From positions 1 to 64,000 of the forward strand of contig JAYFRN010000009.1 of NCBI GenBank assembly GCA_034925865.1: a DNA stretch of 64,000 nt, given 5' to 3'. A model generated the notes under the pieces. That model saw only the letters and a program-made list of their open reading frames with translations. It was not told where the DNA came from and made no database searches. Source of the DNA: Oscillospiraceae bacterium (GTDB taxonomy: Bacteria; Bacillota; Clostridia; Oscillospirales; SIG627). Positions 52,241 to 61,949 of the stretch are shown one piece after another (within the stretch, counting starts at the first letter, position 1; each line of letters starts with the position of its first letter). The translations under genes and the position numbers were made by a program.

Positions 52241-53500
52241 ATGAAAAACGCCGCCGGCAAAAAAGCCGTGAACAAATCGGCCATTACGATTAACGTTATA
52301 AGCATTCTTCTCTGTGTCTTTATTATTTCCGTCGTTGTAACTGCAATTCTGAACAGATCCGATATATTCTCGACAGACGAATTCAAAGATATCATGAAAA
52401 GTTATCTCGGCAAGGTTCCTGCCGCGATAACCGAAACCGATCTGGACACTGTCAAGGCGGTTGTCATTTCAGATACAAAGCTCTACCTTGGCGGAGAAGA
52501 TTTTATTAACGCCATAAAAAAGAACGATTCGCTCGCCGACGGCGAAGAAGAAGTCTCTATTTCAGACCTTTACAAGGAATATGACCTTAAAGCACCGATT
52601 GATAATTTTAACGACATTAAGCTTTTTAAGCATCTTGAATATCTCAGCATTTCTGATGTCGCGTGCTTCAACGGATTCTCCGATATTGAATCTTTTAAGG
52701 AGCTTTATTTCCTTGGAATTTCCGATTACACGGTTTCCTCTCTTGAACCTCTTAAGGATTATCCCGCGCTTCGTTCGCTTTCACTCAACAAGATCGGCAA
52801 TTCCGACCTTTCAGTAATCGGTTCTTTGACCGACCTTATTTCCCTTTCCTTCACAAGCAACGAAGCCGAAGATATTTCCGGTATTTCCGGTTTGAAAAAT
52901 CTCCGCACGCTTTATATTAACGATAATAAGGTCACCGATATTTCAACAGTTTCTAAATTCTCCTCTCTTGAAAATTTTGATTTTGACTCCAACAGCGTTT
53001 CGGACATATCATCTCTTTCAAGTCTCGACAAGCTTGTTTATGTTTCATGCAAAAAAAACAAGATAACAGATATATCCGCTCTTTCCGGTAAGAAGAAGCT
53101 TAAAAATCTCGATGCCTCTGAAAATGAAATTTCAGATATTTCCGTACTTAAGGATTCGACCGCTATGCAGGTTCTGTCACTTGCAGACAATAAAATTTCA
53201 GATCTCACCGCCGTCGGAAAAATGACAGAGCTGCTGCAGCTATTAATTGGCAACAACCTTGTTGAAAATATCACGCCTCTCAAGACCTGCACAAAGCTTT
53301 ATTATCTGACCATAGAAAAGAATAAGGTTACGGATTGGACAGCCCTCGATGCCTTCGGCGATAAAATATATGTAACCGGCAAGGATGATCAGCTCACCGA
53401 CGAGAAGCCTTCAACTACGGAAGAGCCTTCGACAACTGGAGAGCCTTCCACAACAGATGAAACTCCCGTAACGACGGAAGAACCCTCGACCACGGATTGA
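52241..53500 (+). CDS. Membrane-anchored leucine-rich repeat protein
   Basis: A 419-residue protein. One N-terminal membrane helix (about residues 13-35) is followed by a cap and about eleven SDS22/internalin-type repeats of 21-22 residues with the core DIS-x-L-x-x-L-x-x-L-x-x-L (about 125-385), and then a tail of repeated Thr-Glu-Glu-Pro-Ser-Thr units. It is expected on the outer face and probably mediates protein binding. The Thr-rich tail resembles the linkers of the lipoproteins in this window but lies at the C terminus. AAAGGA precedes the ATG. Confidence 0.88.
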   Translation: MKNAAGKKAVNKSAITINVISILLCVFIISVVVTAILNRSDIFSTDEFKDIMKSYLGKVPAAITETDLDTVKAVVISDTKLYLGGEDFINAIKKNDSLADGEEEVSISDLYKEYDLKAPIDNFNDIKLFKHLEYLSISDVACFNGFSDIESFKELYFLGISDYTVSSLEPLKDYPALRSLSLNKIGNSDLSVIGSLTDLISLSFTSNEAEDISGISGLKNLRTLYINDNKVTDISTVSKFSSLENFDFDSNSVSDISSLSSLDKLVYVSCKKNKITDISALSGKKKLKNLDASENEISDISVLKDSTAMQVLSLADNKISDLTAVGKMTELLQLLIGNNLVENITPLKTCTKLYYLTIEKNKVTDWTALDAFGDKIYVTGKDDQLTDEKPSTTEEPSTTGEPSTTDETPVTTEEPSTTD

Positions 53501-53510
53501 TCTACACTAT

Positions 53511-53552
53511 AATTAACAATAACCGCAGGCAACGCCTGCGGTTATTGTTAAT
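53511..53552. terminator. Strong bidirectional terminator
   Basis: A perfect 20-bp stem (AATTAACAATAACCGCAGGC and its complement) with a 3-base loop stands between the convergent LRR and ruvX genes. Confidence 0.92.
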
Positions 53553-53635
53553 TTGGCAATTATATGTTCACCGCTTAAAGAGAAAGAGCTCTGGTATATT
53601 GGCTTTTCTCTTAAGTAACAATTATTAACGCCCGA
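53553..53635. repeat. Dispersed nested palindrome, copy I
   Basis: It keeps GGCAATTATATG, the hairpin TTAAAGAGAAAGAGCTCTGGTATATT with GGCTTTTCTCTTAA, and an end AATTATTAACG. It follows directly on the strong terminator. Confidence 0.65.
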
Positions 53636-53674
53636 ACTGGCTCTGACCAATCCGGGTTGATTCCTCGTATTTTT

Positions 53675-54097
53675 TTAATTTCTTTTATTCTTTTTCGCGT
53701 CTATATAGCTCTGTAAAATGAGCTGAGCCGAAAGCGTGTCGATGACGCGCTTTCTTTTTCTGCCCGAAATACCCGTTTCATTTAAAAGCTTATGAGCGTG
53801 CATAGTCGAAAATCTCTCATCGACGAGCTCTGTTTTGACCGGACATCTTTCATTTACCATTTTTGCAAATGCACGCGATTTTTCGGCTTTTTCTCCCTGA
53901 ATCCCGTCCGTTCTGATTGGGAGCCCGATCAGTATCAGCTCTGCTCCTGTATTAGCCGCCTCCAATACTGTTTTATCGGCGGCATCGCGCATTCCGGTTA
54001 CATCAATCGTCTTTAAACCGAACGCAATGGTTTCATCCCTGTCACATGAAGCGAAGCCCACATGAACCTCGCCCAGATCAACACATAATATCTTCAT
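53675..54097 (-). CDS. ruvX: Putative pre-16S rRNA nuclease / Holliday junction resolvase (YqgF/RuvX)
   Basis: A 140-residue RNase H-fold protein. Active-site acids are in ILCVDLGEVHVGFA (first Asp), LILIGLPIRTDG and LVDERFSTMHA (second acid), with Asp in VIDTLSAQLILQ. The family trims 16S rRNA precursors and has been linked to Holliday junctions. It starts 2 bases past the UPF0210 gene, so it is the third gene of the ACT-UPF0210-ruvX run. Confidence 0.93.
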   Translation of the reverse strand: MKILCVDLGEVHVGFASCDRDETIAFGLKTIDVTGMRDAADKTVLEAANTGAELILIGLPIRTDGIQGEKAEKSRAFAKMVNERCPVKTELVDERFSTMHAHKLLNETGISGRKRKRVIDTLSAQLILQSYIDAKKNKRN

Positions 54098-54099
54098 AA

Positions 54100-55464
54100 T
54101 CAGTTTTTAAGGCTCTGCAGCGGCGCGGGTACTCTTCCCCCTCTGCCTATAAATACCTCAGGTGAAGCGGTGTTGACCTTCATAACCGGCGCGATGCCTA
54201 AAAGCCCGCCGAATTCCACCATATCTCCTACAGATTTTCCGTATGCTGGGATAAGCCGCACTGCGGTTGTTTTAGTGTTTACAACACCGATGGATATCTC
54301 ATCGGCGATTATGCCGGAAATGACTGCTTCCGGTGTATCTCCCGGAATTGCGATCATATCAAGTCCGACCGAACAGACTGCCGTCATTGCCTCGAGCTTT
54401 TCGATCGTAAGGCAACCGCTTTTTGCAGCGGTTATCATTCCCGCGTCTTCACTCACCGGAATAAAAGCTCCCGAAAGCCCTCCGACGTGGGACGAAGCCA
54501 TAACGCCGCCTTTTTTCACCGCGTCATTCAACAGCGCGAGACATGCTGTCGTGCCGCAGGCACCGCATGTTTCAAGCCCCATGGCTTCAAGCACATGAGC
54601 GACGGAATCTCCTATCGCCGGAGTCGGCGCGAGAGAAAGATCAACGATGCCAAACGGTACACCCAGTCTTTTTGATGCCTCGCATGCGACAAGCTGACCG
54701 ACTCTTGTAATTTTAAAAGCGGTCTTTTTGATCACATCCGCGATTTCGGTTATATTACAGGCGCCGGCCTTTTTTATTGCGCTGCTTACGACTCCCGGCC
54801 CGGAAACGCCGACGTTTATAACTGTGTCAGGTTCTCCGATGCCGTGAAAAGCTCCGGCCATGAATGGATTATCATCCGGAACATTCGCGAAAACCACAAG
54901 CTTTGCGCAGGCTATCGAGCCTTTTTCGCGTGAAACATAAGCCGCTTTTTTGATTATGCCGCCCATTTGAGCGACAGCATCCATGTTTATGCCCGCCTTT
55001 GTCGTGGCGACATTCACGCTGGAACACACATAATCTGTCTCGGTAAGCGCATACGGTATAGATTCGATCATTTCGCGCTCTCCAAGCAAATATCCCTTTT
55101 GAACAAGCGCGGAATATCCTCCGATGAAATTCACTCCCAATGTTTTTGCGGCTTTGTCAAGCGTCATGGCAATTTTAATATAATCGTCTGAGGAAACATT
55201 TCCGCCTATAAGCGAAACCGGCGTCACAGACACGCGTTTGTTAATTATCGGAATACCGTATTCCTTTTCAATTTCCATGCCAGTCTTCACAAGGCGACCG
55301 GCGCAGCGGGTTATCTTATCATATATTCTTTCGCATAACACATTGATGCTGTCTGCCCGGCAATCAAACAGTGAAATGCCCATTGTTATCGTGCGGATGT
55401 CAAGATGCTCGCCGTCGATCATATTAATCGTTTCGAGGATTTCATCCTTGTTTATATTAATCAT
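54100..55464 (-). CDS. UPF0210 (PFL/DUF711) family protein
   Basis: A 454-residue protein. Recognisable parts are [15 protein letters not shown], the Gly-rich stretch [16 protein letters not shown], and [15 protein letters not shown]. The fold is related to pyruvate formate-lyase-like barrels, but no glycyl radical motif is present. Function is unknown. The pairing with an ACT-domain gene directly upstream is conserved in Firmicutes and archaea, which suggests an amino acid-related regulatory or metabolic role. GGAGA precedes the ATG. Confidence 0.93.
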   Translation of the reverse strand: MININKDEILETINMIDGEHLDIRTITMGISLFDCRADSINVLCERIYDKITRCAGRLVKTGMEIEKEYGIPIINKRVSVTPVSLIGGNVSSDDYIKIAMTLDKAAKTLGVNFIGGYSALVQKGYLLGEREMIESIPYALTETDYVCSSVNVATTKAGINMDAVAQMGGIIKKAAYVSREKGSIACAKLVVFANVPDDNPFMAGAFHGIGEPDTVINVGVSGPGVVSSAIKKAGACNITEIADVIKKTAFKITRVGQLVACEASKRLGVPFGIVDLSLAPTPAIGDSVAHVLEAMGLETCGACGTTACLALLNDAVKKGGVMASSHVGGLSGAFIPVSEDAGMITAAKSGCLTIEKLEAMTAVCSVGLDMIAIPGDTPEAVISGIIADEISIGVVNTKTTAVRLIPAYGKSVGDMVEFGGLLGIAPVMKVNTASPEVFIGRGGRVPAPLQSLKN

Positions 55465-55483
55465 TTAATGCTTCTCCGAAAAA

Positions 55484-55753
55484 TCAGATTTTGTGCATCG
55501 AGTTGAATATATCCTCGTGCATGGTGTGTATCATGACATTTTTCATTTCGCCTATATTTGACATTGAGTCCACAAAATCCGAAAACGGAACATTCAGCCC
55601 GTCAATCTCGACGAGCATTATCATCACGAAATAATCCTTTAATACGGTTTGTGATATGTCAATAATATTTACCCTGTTTGCGGCGCATTCGCTGCTTACC
55701 GCGGCAATAATGCCAACGGCATCCTTGCCTGTTACTGAAATTACAGCTTTCAT
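55484..55753 (-). CDS. ACT-domain protein (UPF0237 family)
   Basis: An 89-residue stand-alone ACT domain: AVISVTGKDAVGIIAAVSSECAANRVNIIDISQ, then FVMIMLVEIDG. ACT domains bind amino acids as allosteric modules. It is the partner of the UPF0210 gene 20 bases downstream and probably senses its ligand for it. AAAGGT lies 6 bases before the ATG. Confidence 0.93.
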   Translation of the reverse strand: MKAVISVTGKDAVGIIAAVSSECAANRVNIIDISQTVLKDYFVMIMLVEIDGLNVPFSDFVDSMSNIGEMKNVMIHTMHEDIFNSMHKI

Positions 55754-55917
55754 ATGAAACCTTTCATGTAAATGTATTTTATCCCGGAATATTAAAATTC
55801 AACTTGTTATCTACTATTGAAGCTGATATACCGCTGTATTCAAAAAAACCAGTTGCATTATATACGATTTTACTGTATAATGATAAACGTTAACATAATA
55901 CTATACGGAGGACTTTT

Positions 55918-56268
55918 ATGATATTTTTATTGGAAGACGCCGCTGCGGCAGTTGATCCCGCATACAACTCCGGTCAGCTCTGGGTCACGATCGGCACCTT
56001 TGCCATCGTAATCGCGTTTTTATATTTCGGCATGATACGCCCCCAGAAAAAGCAGGAAAAGCAGGTCACTGAGATGAGGAATAATCTTCATGTCGGCGAT
56101 GAAGTATCAACCAACGGCGGACTTATCGGCAGAATCGTAAAGATCAAGGACGATATTATCACTCTTGAAACAGGTACCGATAAAACAAAACTTAAATTCT
56201 TTAAATGGGCTATACGCTCTGTTGAGATACCCATTGACGCTCCTGCGGAAGAAGCTCCTAAAAAATAA
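55918..56268 (+). CDS. yajC: Preprotein translocase subunit YajC
   Basis: A 116-residue protein with one membrane helix (about residues 19-40, ending FGMIRPQKKQEKQ) and the cytosolic domain GDEVSTNGGLIGRIVKIKDDIITLETG. It is an accessory part of the SecDF complex. secD/secF are not in the window. GGAGG lies 6 bases before the ATG. The Ala/Glu/Pro-rich end is usual. Confidence 0.95.
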   Translation: MIFLLEDAAAAVDPAYNSGQLWVTIGTFAIVIAFLYFGMIRPQKKQEKQVTEMRNNLHVGDEVSTNGGLIGRIVKIKDDIITLETGTDKTKLKFFKWAIRSVEIPIDAPAEEAPKK

Positions 56269-56282
56269 ATAATTACGCTGTC

Positions 56283-56315
56283 AAGGCTCCTCCGTGAAAC
56301 AGAGGAGCCTTTTTT
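56283..56315. terminator. Terminator between yajC and pyk
   Basis: AAGGCTCCTC and GAGGAGCCTT pair around a 9-base loop, with T6 on the plus strand. The genes on both sides are convergent. Confidence 0.9.
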
Positions 56316-56319
56316 GCAG

Positions 56320-57741
56320 TTATTTAACGATTTCGACCTTTAAAGTATTAGTGCTTCCCGGCGTGTCAAGAGGGATGCCGGCGGCGATTACGACATGGTC
56401 GCCGGAAGCCACGGCGTCAATCAGCTTAGCACAGTCAATAGCGTGAAGAAAAAGCTCGTCCGCTGTGTGCTGGTATCTGGCGAGTACGGGAAAAACTCCC
56501 CATGACAGTGCAAGCTGGTGAAATGTCTTTTCAACCGGAGTAGCGGCAATTATAGTTTCGCGTGGACGGAATTTTGACATTCTTCTGGCTGTCTGCCCAT
56601 ATTTCGTCAGGGCGATTATCGCCTGAGCCTTAATATCTTTTGCAAGTGTGCACGCGGCGTCGCAAATGGCATTTGTCGTATCCGAGGTGTCCATATCATA
56701 GCTTATATTATCATATATCCCGGCTTCAAACGCGTCAAATTCCGCCTGTTCGGCAATTTTAGACATGACGCGCACAGCGTTTACGGGGAATTTACCGGCC
56801 GCTGTTTCGCCCGATAGCATAACCGCCGACGTTCCGTCAAAAACGGCGTTGGCAACGTCGGTAATTTCGGCACGGGTCGGACGGTAATTATTTATCATTG
56901 ATTCGAGCATCTGGGTCGCCGTTATTACCATCTTTCCGGACTGGTAACACTTTTTAATAAACTTTTTCTGTAAACCCGGCAGTCTTTCGTATTCTATTTC
57001 TACTCCCATATCACCTCTGGCGACCATTATTCCTTCAGAATAATCCAATATTTCGTCAAAATTCATGACGCCTTCAAGGTTTTCGATTTTTGATATTATC
57101 TTGATGTCATGTCCGCCGTTATAATTGATAAATTTTCGCAATGCTATAACGTCATCCTTTGATCTGACAAAAGAAGCGGCTATAAAATCGACATCGTTTT
57201 TGATACCGAACAATATGTCGTTTTTATCCTGATCGCACAAATACGGAATATTTATATGTATGTGCGGTATATTTATCGATTTATGGTTTTTGATCACTCC
57301 GCCCTGAATCACGGTGCAGGTAATTTCACCGCCGTTTATCGATTCAACACGCATTTCAAGATTTCCATCGTCTATAAGTATTGTATTCCCGGGAGAAAGA
57401 GAATCGGCAAGGCACGGAAACGAATACGATGCGCCGTTTTCATCGCCTTCGATATCACGTGAGGTAAGAAGGAAGCTTTTGCCGCTTTCCACTTCGGCAC
57501 AGCCGTTCTTAAAATTTTTAAGCCTTATTTCGGGGCCCTTCGTGTCAAGCATTATAGCCAGTGATACGCCTTTTTCTGTTCTCAGCTGTTTTAATGTATT
57601 GATATTTTTAAGGTGATTTTCGTATGTGCCGTGTGAAAAGTTGAGACGAGCGACATTCATTCCGCTGTCTATCATATCGGACATTATTTTTATATCAGAG
57701 CTGGCGGGGCCGATAGTGCAGACAATTTTTGTTTTTCTCAT
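56320..57741 (-). CDS. pyk: Pyruvate kinase
   Basis: A 473-residue enzyme of glycolysis making ATP and pyruvate from phosphoenolpyruvate. Conserved are the N terminus TKIVCTIGPASSD with NVARLNFSHG, the catalytic Lys region IKIISKIENLEG, and the metal site IMVARGDMGVEI with TATQMLESM. It lacks the extra PEP-utiliser-like domain found at the C terminus of Bacillus enzymes. AAAGGA lies upstream at a rather long 13 bases. Confidence 0.96.
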   Translation of the reverse strand: MRKTKIVCTIGPASSDIKIMSDMIDSGMNVARLNFSHGTYENHLKNINTLKQLRTEKGVSLAIMLDTKGPEIRLKNFKNGCAEVESGKSFLLTSRDIEGDENGASYSFPCLADSLSPGNTILIDDGNLEMRVESINGGEITCTVIQGGVIKNHKSINIPHIHINIPYLCDQDKNDILFGIKNDVDFIAASFVRSKDDVIALRKFINYNGGHDIKIISKIENLEGVMNFDEILDYSEGIMVARGDMGVEIEYERLPGLQKKFIKKCYQSGKMVITATQMLESMINNYRPTRAEITDVANAVFDGTSAVMLSGETAAGKFPVNAVRVMSKIAEQAEFDAFEAGIYDNISYDMDTSDTTNAICDAACTLAKDIKAQAIIALTKYGQTARRMSKFRPRETIIAATPVEKTFHQLALSWGVFPVLARYQHTADELFLHAIDCAKLIDAVASGDHVVIAAGIPLDTPGSTNTLKVEIVK

Positions 57742-57778
57742 ATTCAGATAAAATCCTTTTTGCGGCTGCGCCGCTGCT

Positions 57779-57889
57779 TTTATTAACTCGGCAATTAAAT
57801 AAATACCGCTTAAAGAGAGAAAAGACTCTGGTTTATGGACTTTTCTTTCTTATGAGACACAACTTATTTAATTGCCGTTTTAATAATTA
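57779..57889. repeat. Dispersed nested palindrome, copy J
   Basis: A full copy with TTATTAACTCGGCAATTAAA at one end and TTTAATTGCCGTTTTAATAA at the other; the hairpin AGAGAGAAAAG against CTTTTCTTTCT has one changed position. It separates the 5' end of pyk from the 3' end of the following lipoprotein gene. Confidence 0.85.
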
Positions 57890-57932
57890 TATAAAAAACC
57901 GGAAAGCAAATTTTGCAAATGCCTGAATTATA

Positions 57933-58514
57933 TTAATATGTTGCTTCGTAATAATATAGCTTGTCGGCTATTTTTTCGGTATAGTAGGTCACATCAGAGG
58001 ATTTATAAATGAATCCTCCATCGCTTTTAATCAGCTCAACTGAAAAATCACTCAGAAATACAGGGACATCCGTAACAGAATAATACACGCCGAAATAATA
58101 TCTCCCGCTGCCTCCGCAGCTGAATTCGCATACCGAATAATTTTTACCGGAATTCGCCGCTATCGACACTACGCCGCATGTTTCGAGAACTGTCCTGACA
58201 TTCTCGCTGTCAATAGCAGAAATGTTTTTATTTTTACCGTCGACAACATCAGCGCGGTACAAGCCATTGATAGTTTTGTCTTCGATCGGGTATTTGTCGG
58301 TCGAGGAGATATATACATCGGATTTATATGCTAAAACCTCTTCGGCGCATTTTATAAGTTTTTGTCTGTTGTCAATACACTCGGATATGATTTTCCCCCT
58401 GTCGGGCGTATATGTTTCAAACCCGCAGGAAACGAAAATTAATATTATTGCAAGAATGGATACGATGGCAGCAACACGGTTTATATAAGAATGTTTACTC
58501 ATTTTTTTGGTCAT
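57933..58514 (-). CDS. Small lipoprotein of unknown function
   Basis: A protein of about 193 residues with a signal peptide and lipobox IFVSC. The mature part (about 165 residues) has DRGKIISECIDNRQKLIKCA and later repeated short strands rich in Tyr, Ser and Asp; I recognise no domain. Start choice is uncertain: ATG at 58514 (closer to a GGCGGAAAGG stretch) or 58502. It has no partner gene nearby. Confidence 0.7.
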   Translation of the reverse strand: MTKKMSKHSYINRVAAIVSILAIILIFVSCGFETYTPDRGKIISECIDNRQKLIKCAEEVLAYKSDVYISSTDKYPIEDKTINGLYRADVVDGKNKNISAIDSENVRTVLETCGVVSIAANSGKNYSVCEFSCGGSGRYYFGVYYSVTDVPVFLSDFSVELIKSDGGFIYKSSDVTYYTEKIADKLYYYEATY

Positions 58515-58631
58515 ACCTTTCCGCCGGACCGCAAATTTGTGGCGGCTTCGGCTTGCTACCGTAAACAATTATATCATAATTTTTTTAATGATGCAACCGA
58601 TATCATCAGAACATGAATTATGACATATCTC

Positions 58632-61600
58632 TTACATATTCAATATCAATCCGTGTTTTCCTTCTATACGGACTCCAAAGGATATGTGCTTTTCGGTTAT
58701 ACGGTATCTGGGATCCAGCTTAGGACCGCACGAGTTGCTTCCTATCCCCGAAACGCGGTAGTCGGCGGAAATATATATATTTCCATCAGATCTAAGCTCC
58801 TTATTATGAGAAGCAGAAGAAATTGCCTCCGGCGAATACGGCAAAGCATTGAACGAAAACGATTGTGTTTCAGAGCACGGCGTTATTTTCATGCCTGTTC
58901 CGTATACGTCTTTTACTGCCGCATATCGGACTCCGAAATGGCTTCCCGTCTCCTGCGGCTTTATATAAGGAATAAAATTATCCTTCACATCGGATGCGAA
59001 AAGCCCCATGCGGGAAGCAAGCCTTTTATCCTCGTAGCTTTCATACGGTCCCATGCCGAAATATTCCATCCTTCCGTTTTCACCCGGAGACACAAATTCA
59101 AAGCCGAATCTCGGAAGAAACGGCGCATCGGGAGAAATATCGGCTTCTGCCAAAATCAACGCGGAGCCGTCAGCAGAAACTTCAGTAATGAGATGTGCTT
59201 TCAGGATATACGGTTTTGTCTCGCACAAAAGTGATATTTCAGATGAAAAGGCGACAGAGCTGTCGCCGCAATGAATCATGCTTACTCCATGAACACGTTT
59301 CCTGGCTTTGTCAAATCCGAAGTGTTTCCATTCGTTGACTATATTGCGGTCGTTGTCTGTCGGAGCGCGCCAGATCTGAAGCTTTACAGGGGCACAGATT
59401 AGCTTCTTGCCTTCATATGTCAGACGCGTGATCATTCCCCCCGACTCGTCAAAGACATATTCCGCCTCCCCTGCCTTTATTACTGTCAATAAATTGTCGT
59501 CGCCGCGTGCAACCGTAATACATACCGTATTTCCGTATACAGTCAAAGACGCGTCTGATAATTCAGGGACGGATTTCAAATGCTTTTGATATGAGCAGAT
59601 GCCTTCGCCCGGAGCGCGCCACTCCCGGCCTTTTTCTTCCAGTAAAAAAATGTTTAAATAATATTCGCCGACATCCTTCATTTCCGGCATGGGTGGCAAT
59701 CTGTATACGGCGCTCCCCAGAGCGGGGATTTCAACTTCGTATATTCGTGTTTCGTATATTTTTAAACCGTTTCTTTCCGCATTTATATAGAGAGACACAC
59801 CGTCAAGCGATGTGAAATACTTTTTCGATACAATCGTAAGCTCATTTACGGCTTCATCATACATGAATTTCACGGGTGCGTATGCCTGTTTGGCTTCCAA
59901 AAATCCGGTATGAGGCGTCCTGTCAGGGAACACAAGCCCGTCTACACAAAAATTTCCGTCGTTCGGAAAATCTCCGAAATCTCCGCCGTAATTATATTTC
60001 TCGCTTTCCCGCGGATAAATCAACGCGTGATCGCAGAATTCCCATATACAGCCGCCGAAAAACCTGTCGTTATTTTCTATCTCAGCCCAGTAAGCGGCAA
60101 TATCTCCCGGTCCGTTGCCCATGGCGTGACAGTATTCGCACATAAAATAAGGCTTGTCAAATTTCGGATCGGATAAATAGCTTCTGATCATTTCTATTGA
60201 CGGGTACATAGTGCTTTCCAAAGGGGAAAGCGAAGTAAATTCGTCCGAATAACGCAGGCAGCTGCCTTCGTAATGGATAATAGCCGACATATCACGCGAG
60301 AGAATGTAATCGCGCATGGCATAATGGTTCGCTCCGCAGCCTGATTCGTTGCCGAGCGACCAGAAAACGATGCCGGCGCGGTTTTTATCGCGTTCGTAAA
60401 GCCTTTGAGCACGATCAACAAATGCGTTTTTCCATTCCGGCGAATCTGACAGCTCATTCCATCTTCCGTCAGTCTGCATTCCATGCGCTTCGAGATCGGC
60501 CTCGTCGACAAGGTATATTCCGAGCTCGTCGCACATCTCTGGCAAGCGCGGATCCGGAGGATAATGTGATGTACGGATCATGTTCACATTAAAGCGCTTC
60601 ATAATCAGCAGGTCGCGCCGCATATCCGAAACAGAAACTGCGTAACCGCGCAGCGGATCTGAATCGTGGCGGTTCACGCCCTTTGCTTTTACATAGCGAC
60701 CGTTGATCATGACCGCTCCGCCGACGATGCTAACTGATTTGAAGCCGATACGCTGAAGTATAATCTCATCCGAATGAGTTATATACAAATTATATAAAAC
60801 CGGAGATTCGTCGGACCATGGTGACACACCCGGAAGAACAATCGATATACTTTCATTTGGCGGGCATTTTCCGCTCCAGAGAACTGCCCCGTTCTGGTTT
60901 TCGAGGACAATCTCGGAAGCAAGCAAAGATGCGGGACATGATTTGAGTTCTATCGTCAGCTTTCCGAGCGGAAGATCTCCGTCATCGTCGTAATCGGTTT
61001 TGATTCTTACATCGGTAATATGCTCCTTTGCGTGCGCGAGAAGATACACATCCCTGAAAATACCAGACAGCCTCCACATATCCTGATCCTCGAGATAACT
61101 GAAAACGCACCACTTCATTACGATTACCGTAATACGGTTTTCTCCGGATTTGACAAACGGAGAAACAAAAAACTCGGATGTGGAGTGGCTTACCGTGCTG
61201 TATCCGACATATCTGCCGTTAATGTAAAGATAATATGCGCTCGAAACTCCGTCAAAATTGATATAAAGCTCTCTGGACGTAAAATCAGCTCCGAGCGTGA
61301 ATACGCGCGAATATGCTCCGACCGGGTTGTTATCCGGTATTTCCGGCGGATTTACCGGGAAAGGATACTGCATGTTTAAATATTGCGGAACATCACCGGG
61401 GACCGGATGCGAAATCTGCCAGCAGGAAGGGACATTGAGCTTTTCACAGCTGCATATATCTTCGCATGATGAATCAAACCCGTTTACAACCGAATCCGGA
61501 ACCGATTCTATCCGGTCATAATGGCAGAAATCCCATTCACCGGACAGTGATTTAAAATACGCGCTGTCTTCGCGCGGAGCCCCTGGAACGGGCTTTTTTT

Positions 61601-61679
61601 CAAACGGAATAAAATACGCTCGGGGAGGCAGTGTGTTTTCGTGCAAACATGACAGCGACTTATGATTGAAAAGCTTCAT
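58632..61679 (-). CDS. lacZ: Glycoside hydrolase family 2 beta-galactosidase
   Basis: A 1015-residue LacZ-type enzyme. In order come a sugar-binding jelly roll (about 45-215), an Ig-like domain, and a TIM barrel (about 325-615). The acid/base Glu is in FWSLGNESGCGANH and the nucleophile Glu in YFMCEYCHAMGNGPG. A second Ig-like domain and the C-terminal small-chain domain (ending SFGVRIEGKHGLILNM) follow. There is no signal peptide, so it is cytosolic and cuts imported beta-galactosides. AAAGGCG lies 7 bases before the ATG. No lac permease or regulator is adjacent. Confidence 0.95.
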   Translation of the reverse strand: MKLFNHKSLSCLHENTLPPRAYFIPFEKKPVPGAPREDSAYFKSLSGEWDFCHYDRIESVPDSVVNGFDSSCEDICSCEKLNVPSCWQISHPVPGDVPQYLNMQYPFPVNPPEIPDNNPVGAYSRVFTLGADFTSRELYINFDGVSSAYYLYINGRYVGYSTVSHSTSEFFVSPFVKSGENRITVIVMKWCVFSYLEDQDMWRLSGIFRDVYLLAHAKEHITDVRIKTDYDDDGDLPLGKLTIELKSCPASLLASEIVLENQNGAVLWSGKCPPNESISIVLPGVSPWSDESPVLYNLYITHSDEIILQRIGFKSVSIVGGAVMINGRYVKAKGVNRHDSDPLRGYAVSVSDMRRDLLIMKRFNVNMIRTSHYPPDPRLPEMCDELGIYLVDEADLEAHGMQTDGRWNELSDSPEWKNAFVDRAQRLYERDKNRAGIVFWSLGNESGCGANHYAMRDYILSRDMSAIIHYEGSCLRYSDEFTSLSPLESTMYPSIEMIRSYLSDPKFDKPYFMCEYCHAMGNGPGDIAAYWAEIENNDRFFGGCIWEFCDHALIYPRESEKYNYGGDFGDFPNDGNFCVDGLVFPDRTPHTGFLEAKQAYAPVKFMYDEAVNELTIVSKKYFTSLDGVSLYINAERNGLKIYETRIYEVEIPALGSAVYRLPPMPEMKDVGEYYLNIFLLEEKGREWRAPGEGICSYQKHLKSVPELSDASLTVYGNTVCITVARGDDNLLTVIKAGEAEYVFDESGGMITRLTYEGKKLICAPVKLQIWRAPTDNDRNIVNEWKHFGFDKARKRVHGVSMIHCGDSSVAFSSEISLLCETKPYILKAHLITEVSADGSALILAEADISPDAPFLPRFGFEFVSPGENGRMEYFGMGPYESYEDKRLASRMGLFASDVKDNFIPYIKPQETGSHFGVRYAAVKDVYGTGMKITPCSETQSFSFNALPYSPEAISSASHNKELRSDGNIYISADYRVSGIGSNSCGPKLDPRYRITEKHISFGVRIEGKHGLILNM

Positions 61680-61697
61680 AATATTCGCCTTTCTTTT

Positions 61698-61750
61698 TAA
61701 GGAACCTCTAATAACTAATAATTACAACAAAATTAAAAGAGGCTGCCTTT
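61698..61750. repeat. Short AACCTCTA element, third copy
   Basis: AAGGAACCTCTAATA and AAAAGAGGCTGCCTTT form imperfect inverted ends around an AT-rich centre. It lies in the lacZ leader region and resembles the element at 23030-23077. Confidence 0.45.
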
Positions 61751-61768
61751 ATGTATTCAGGTTTGATT

Positions 61769-61897
61769 TATTATTAACTCGGTATTTAAATAACTACCGC
61801 TTAAAGAGAGAAAAGGCTCTGGTATATACACTTTTCTCTCCTATAAAACAAGGCTTATTTAATTGGTATTTTAATAACTCGGCAATTAAATAATTTT
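61769..61897. repeat. Dispersed nested palindrome, copy K, with an extra half end
   Basis: A full copy (TTATTAACTCGGTATTTAAA to AATTGGTATTTTAATAA, with hairpin AGAGAGAAAAGG/CTTTTCTCTC) is followed at once by another left end, TAACTCGGCAATTAAATAA. It lies between the 5' side of lacZ and the 3' end of the epimerase gene. Confidence 0.8.
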
Positions 61898-61949
61898 ATA
61901 TTGACTTTCCTTATACTTTGCGGATTTATTCCCGGTAAAACGGAGCAAA

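Noticed and set aside
58620..59234. 204-codon open frame antisense to lacZ
   Set aside because: It is a shadow frame of the well-supported beta-galactosidase.
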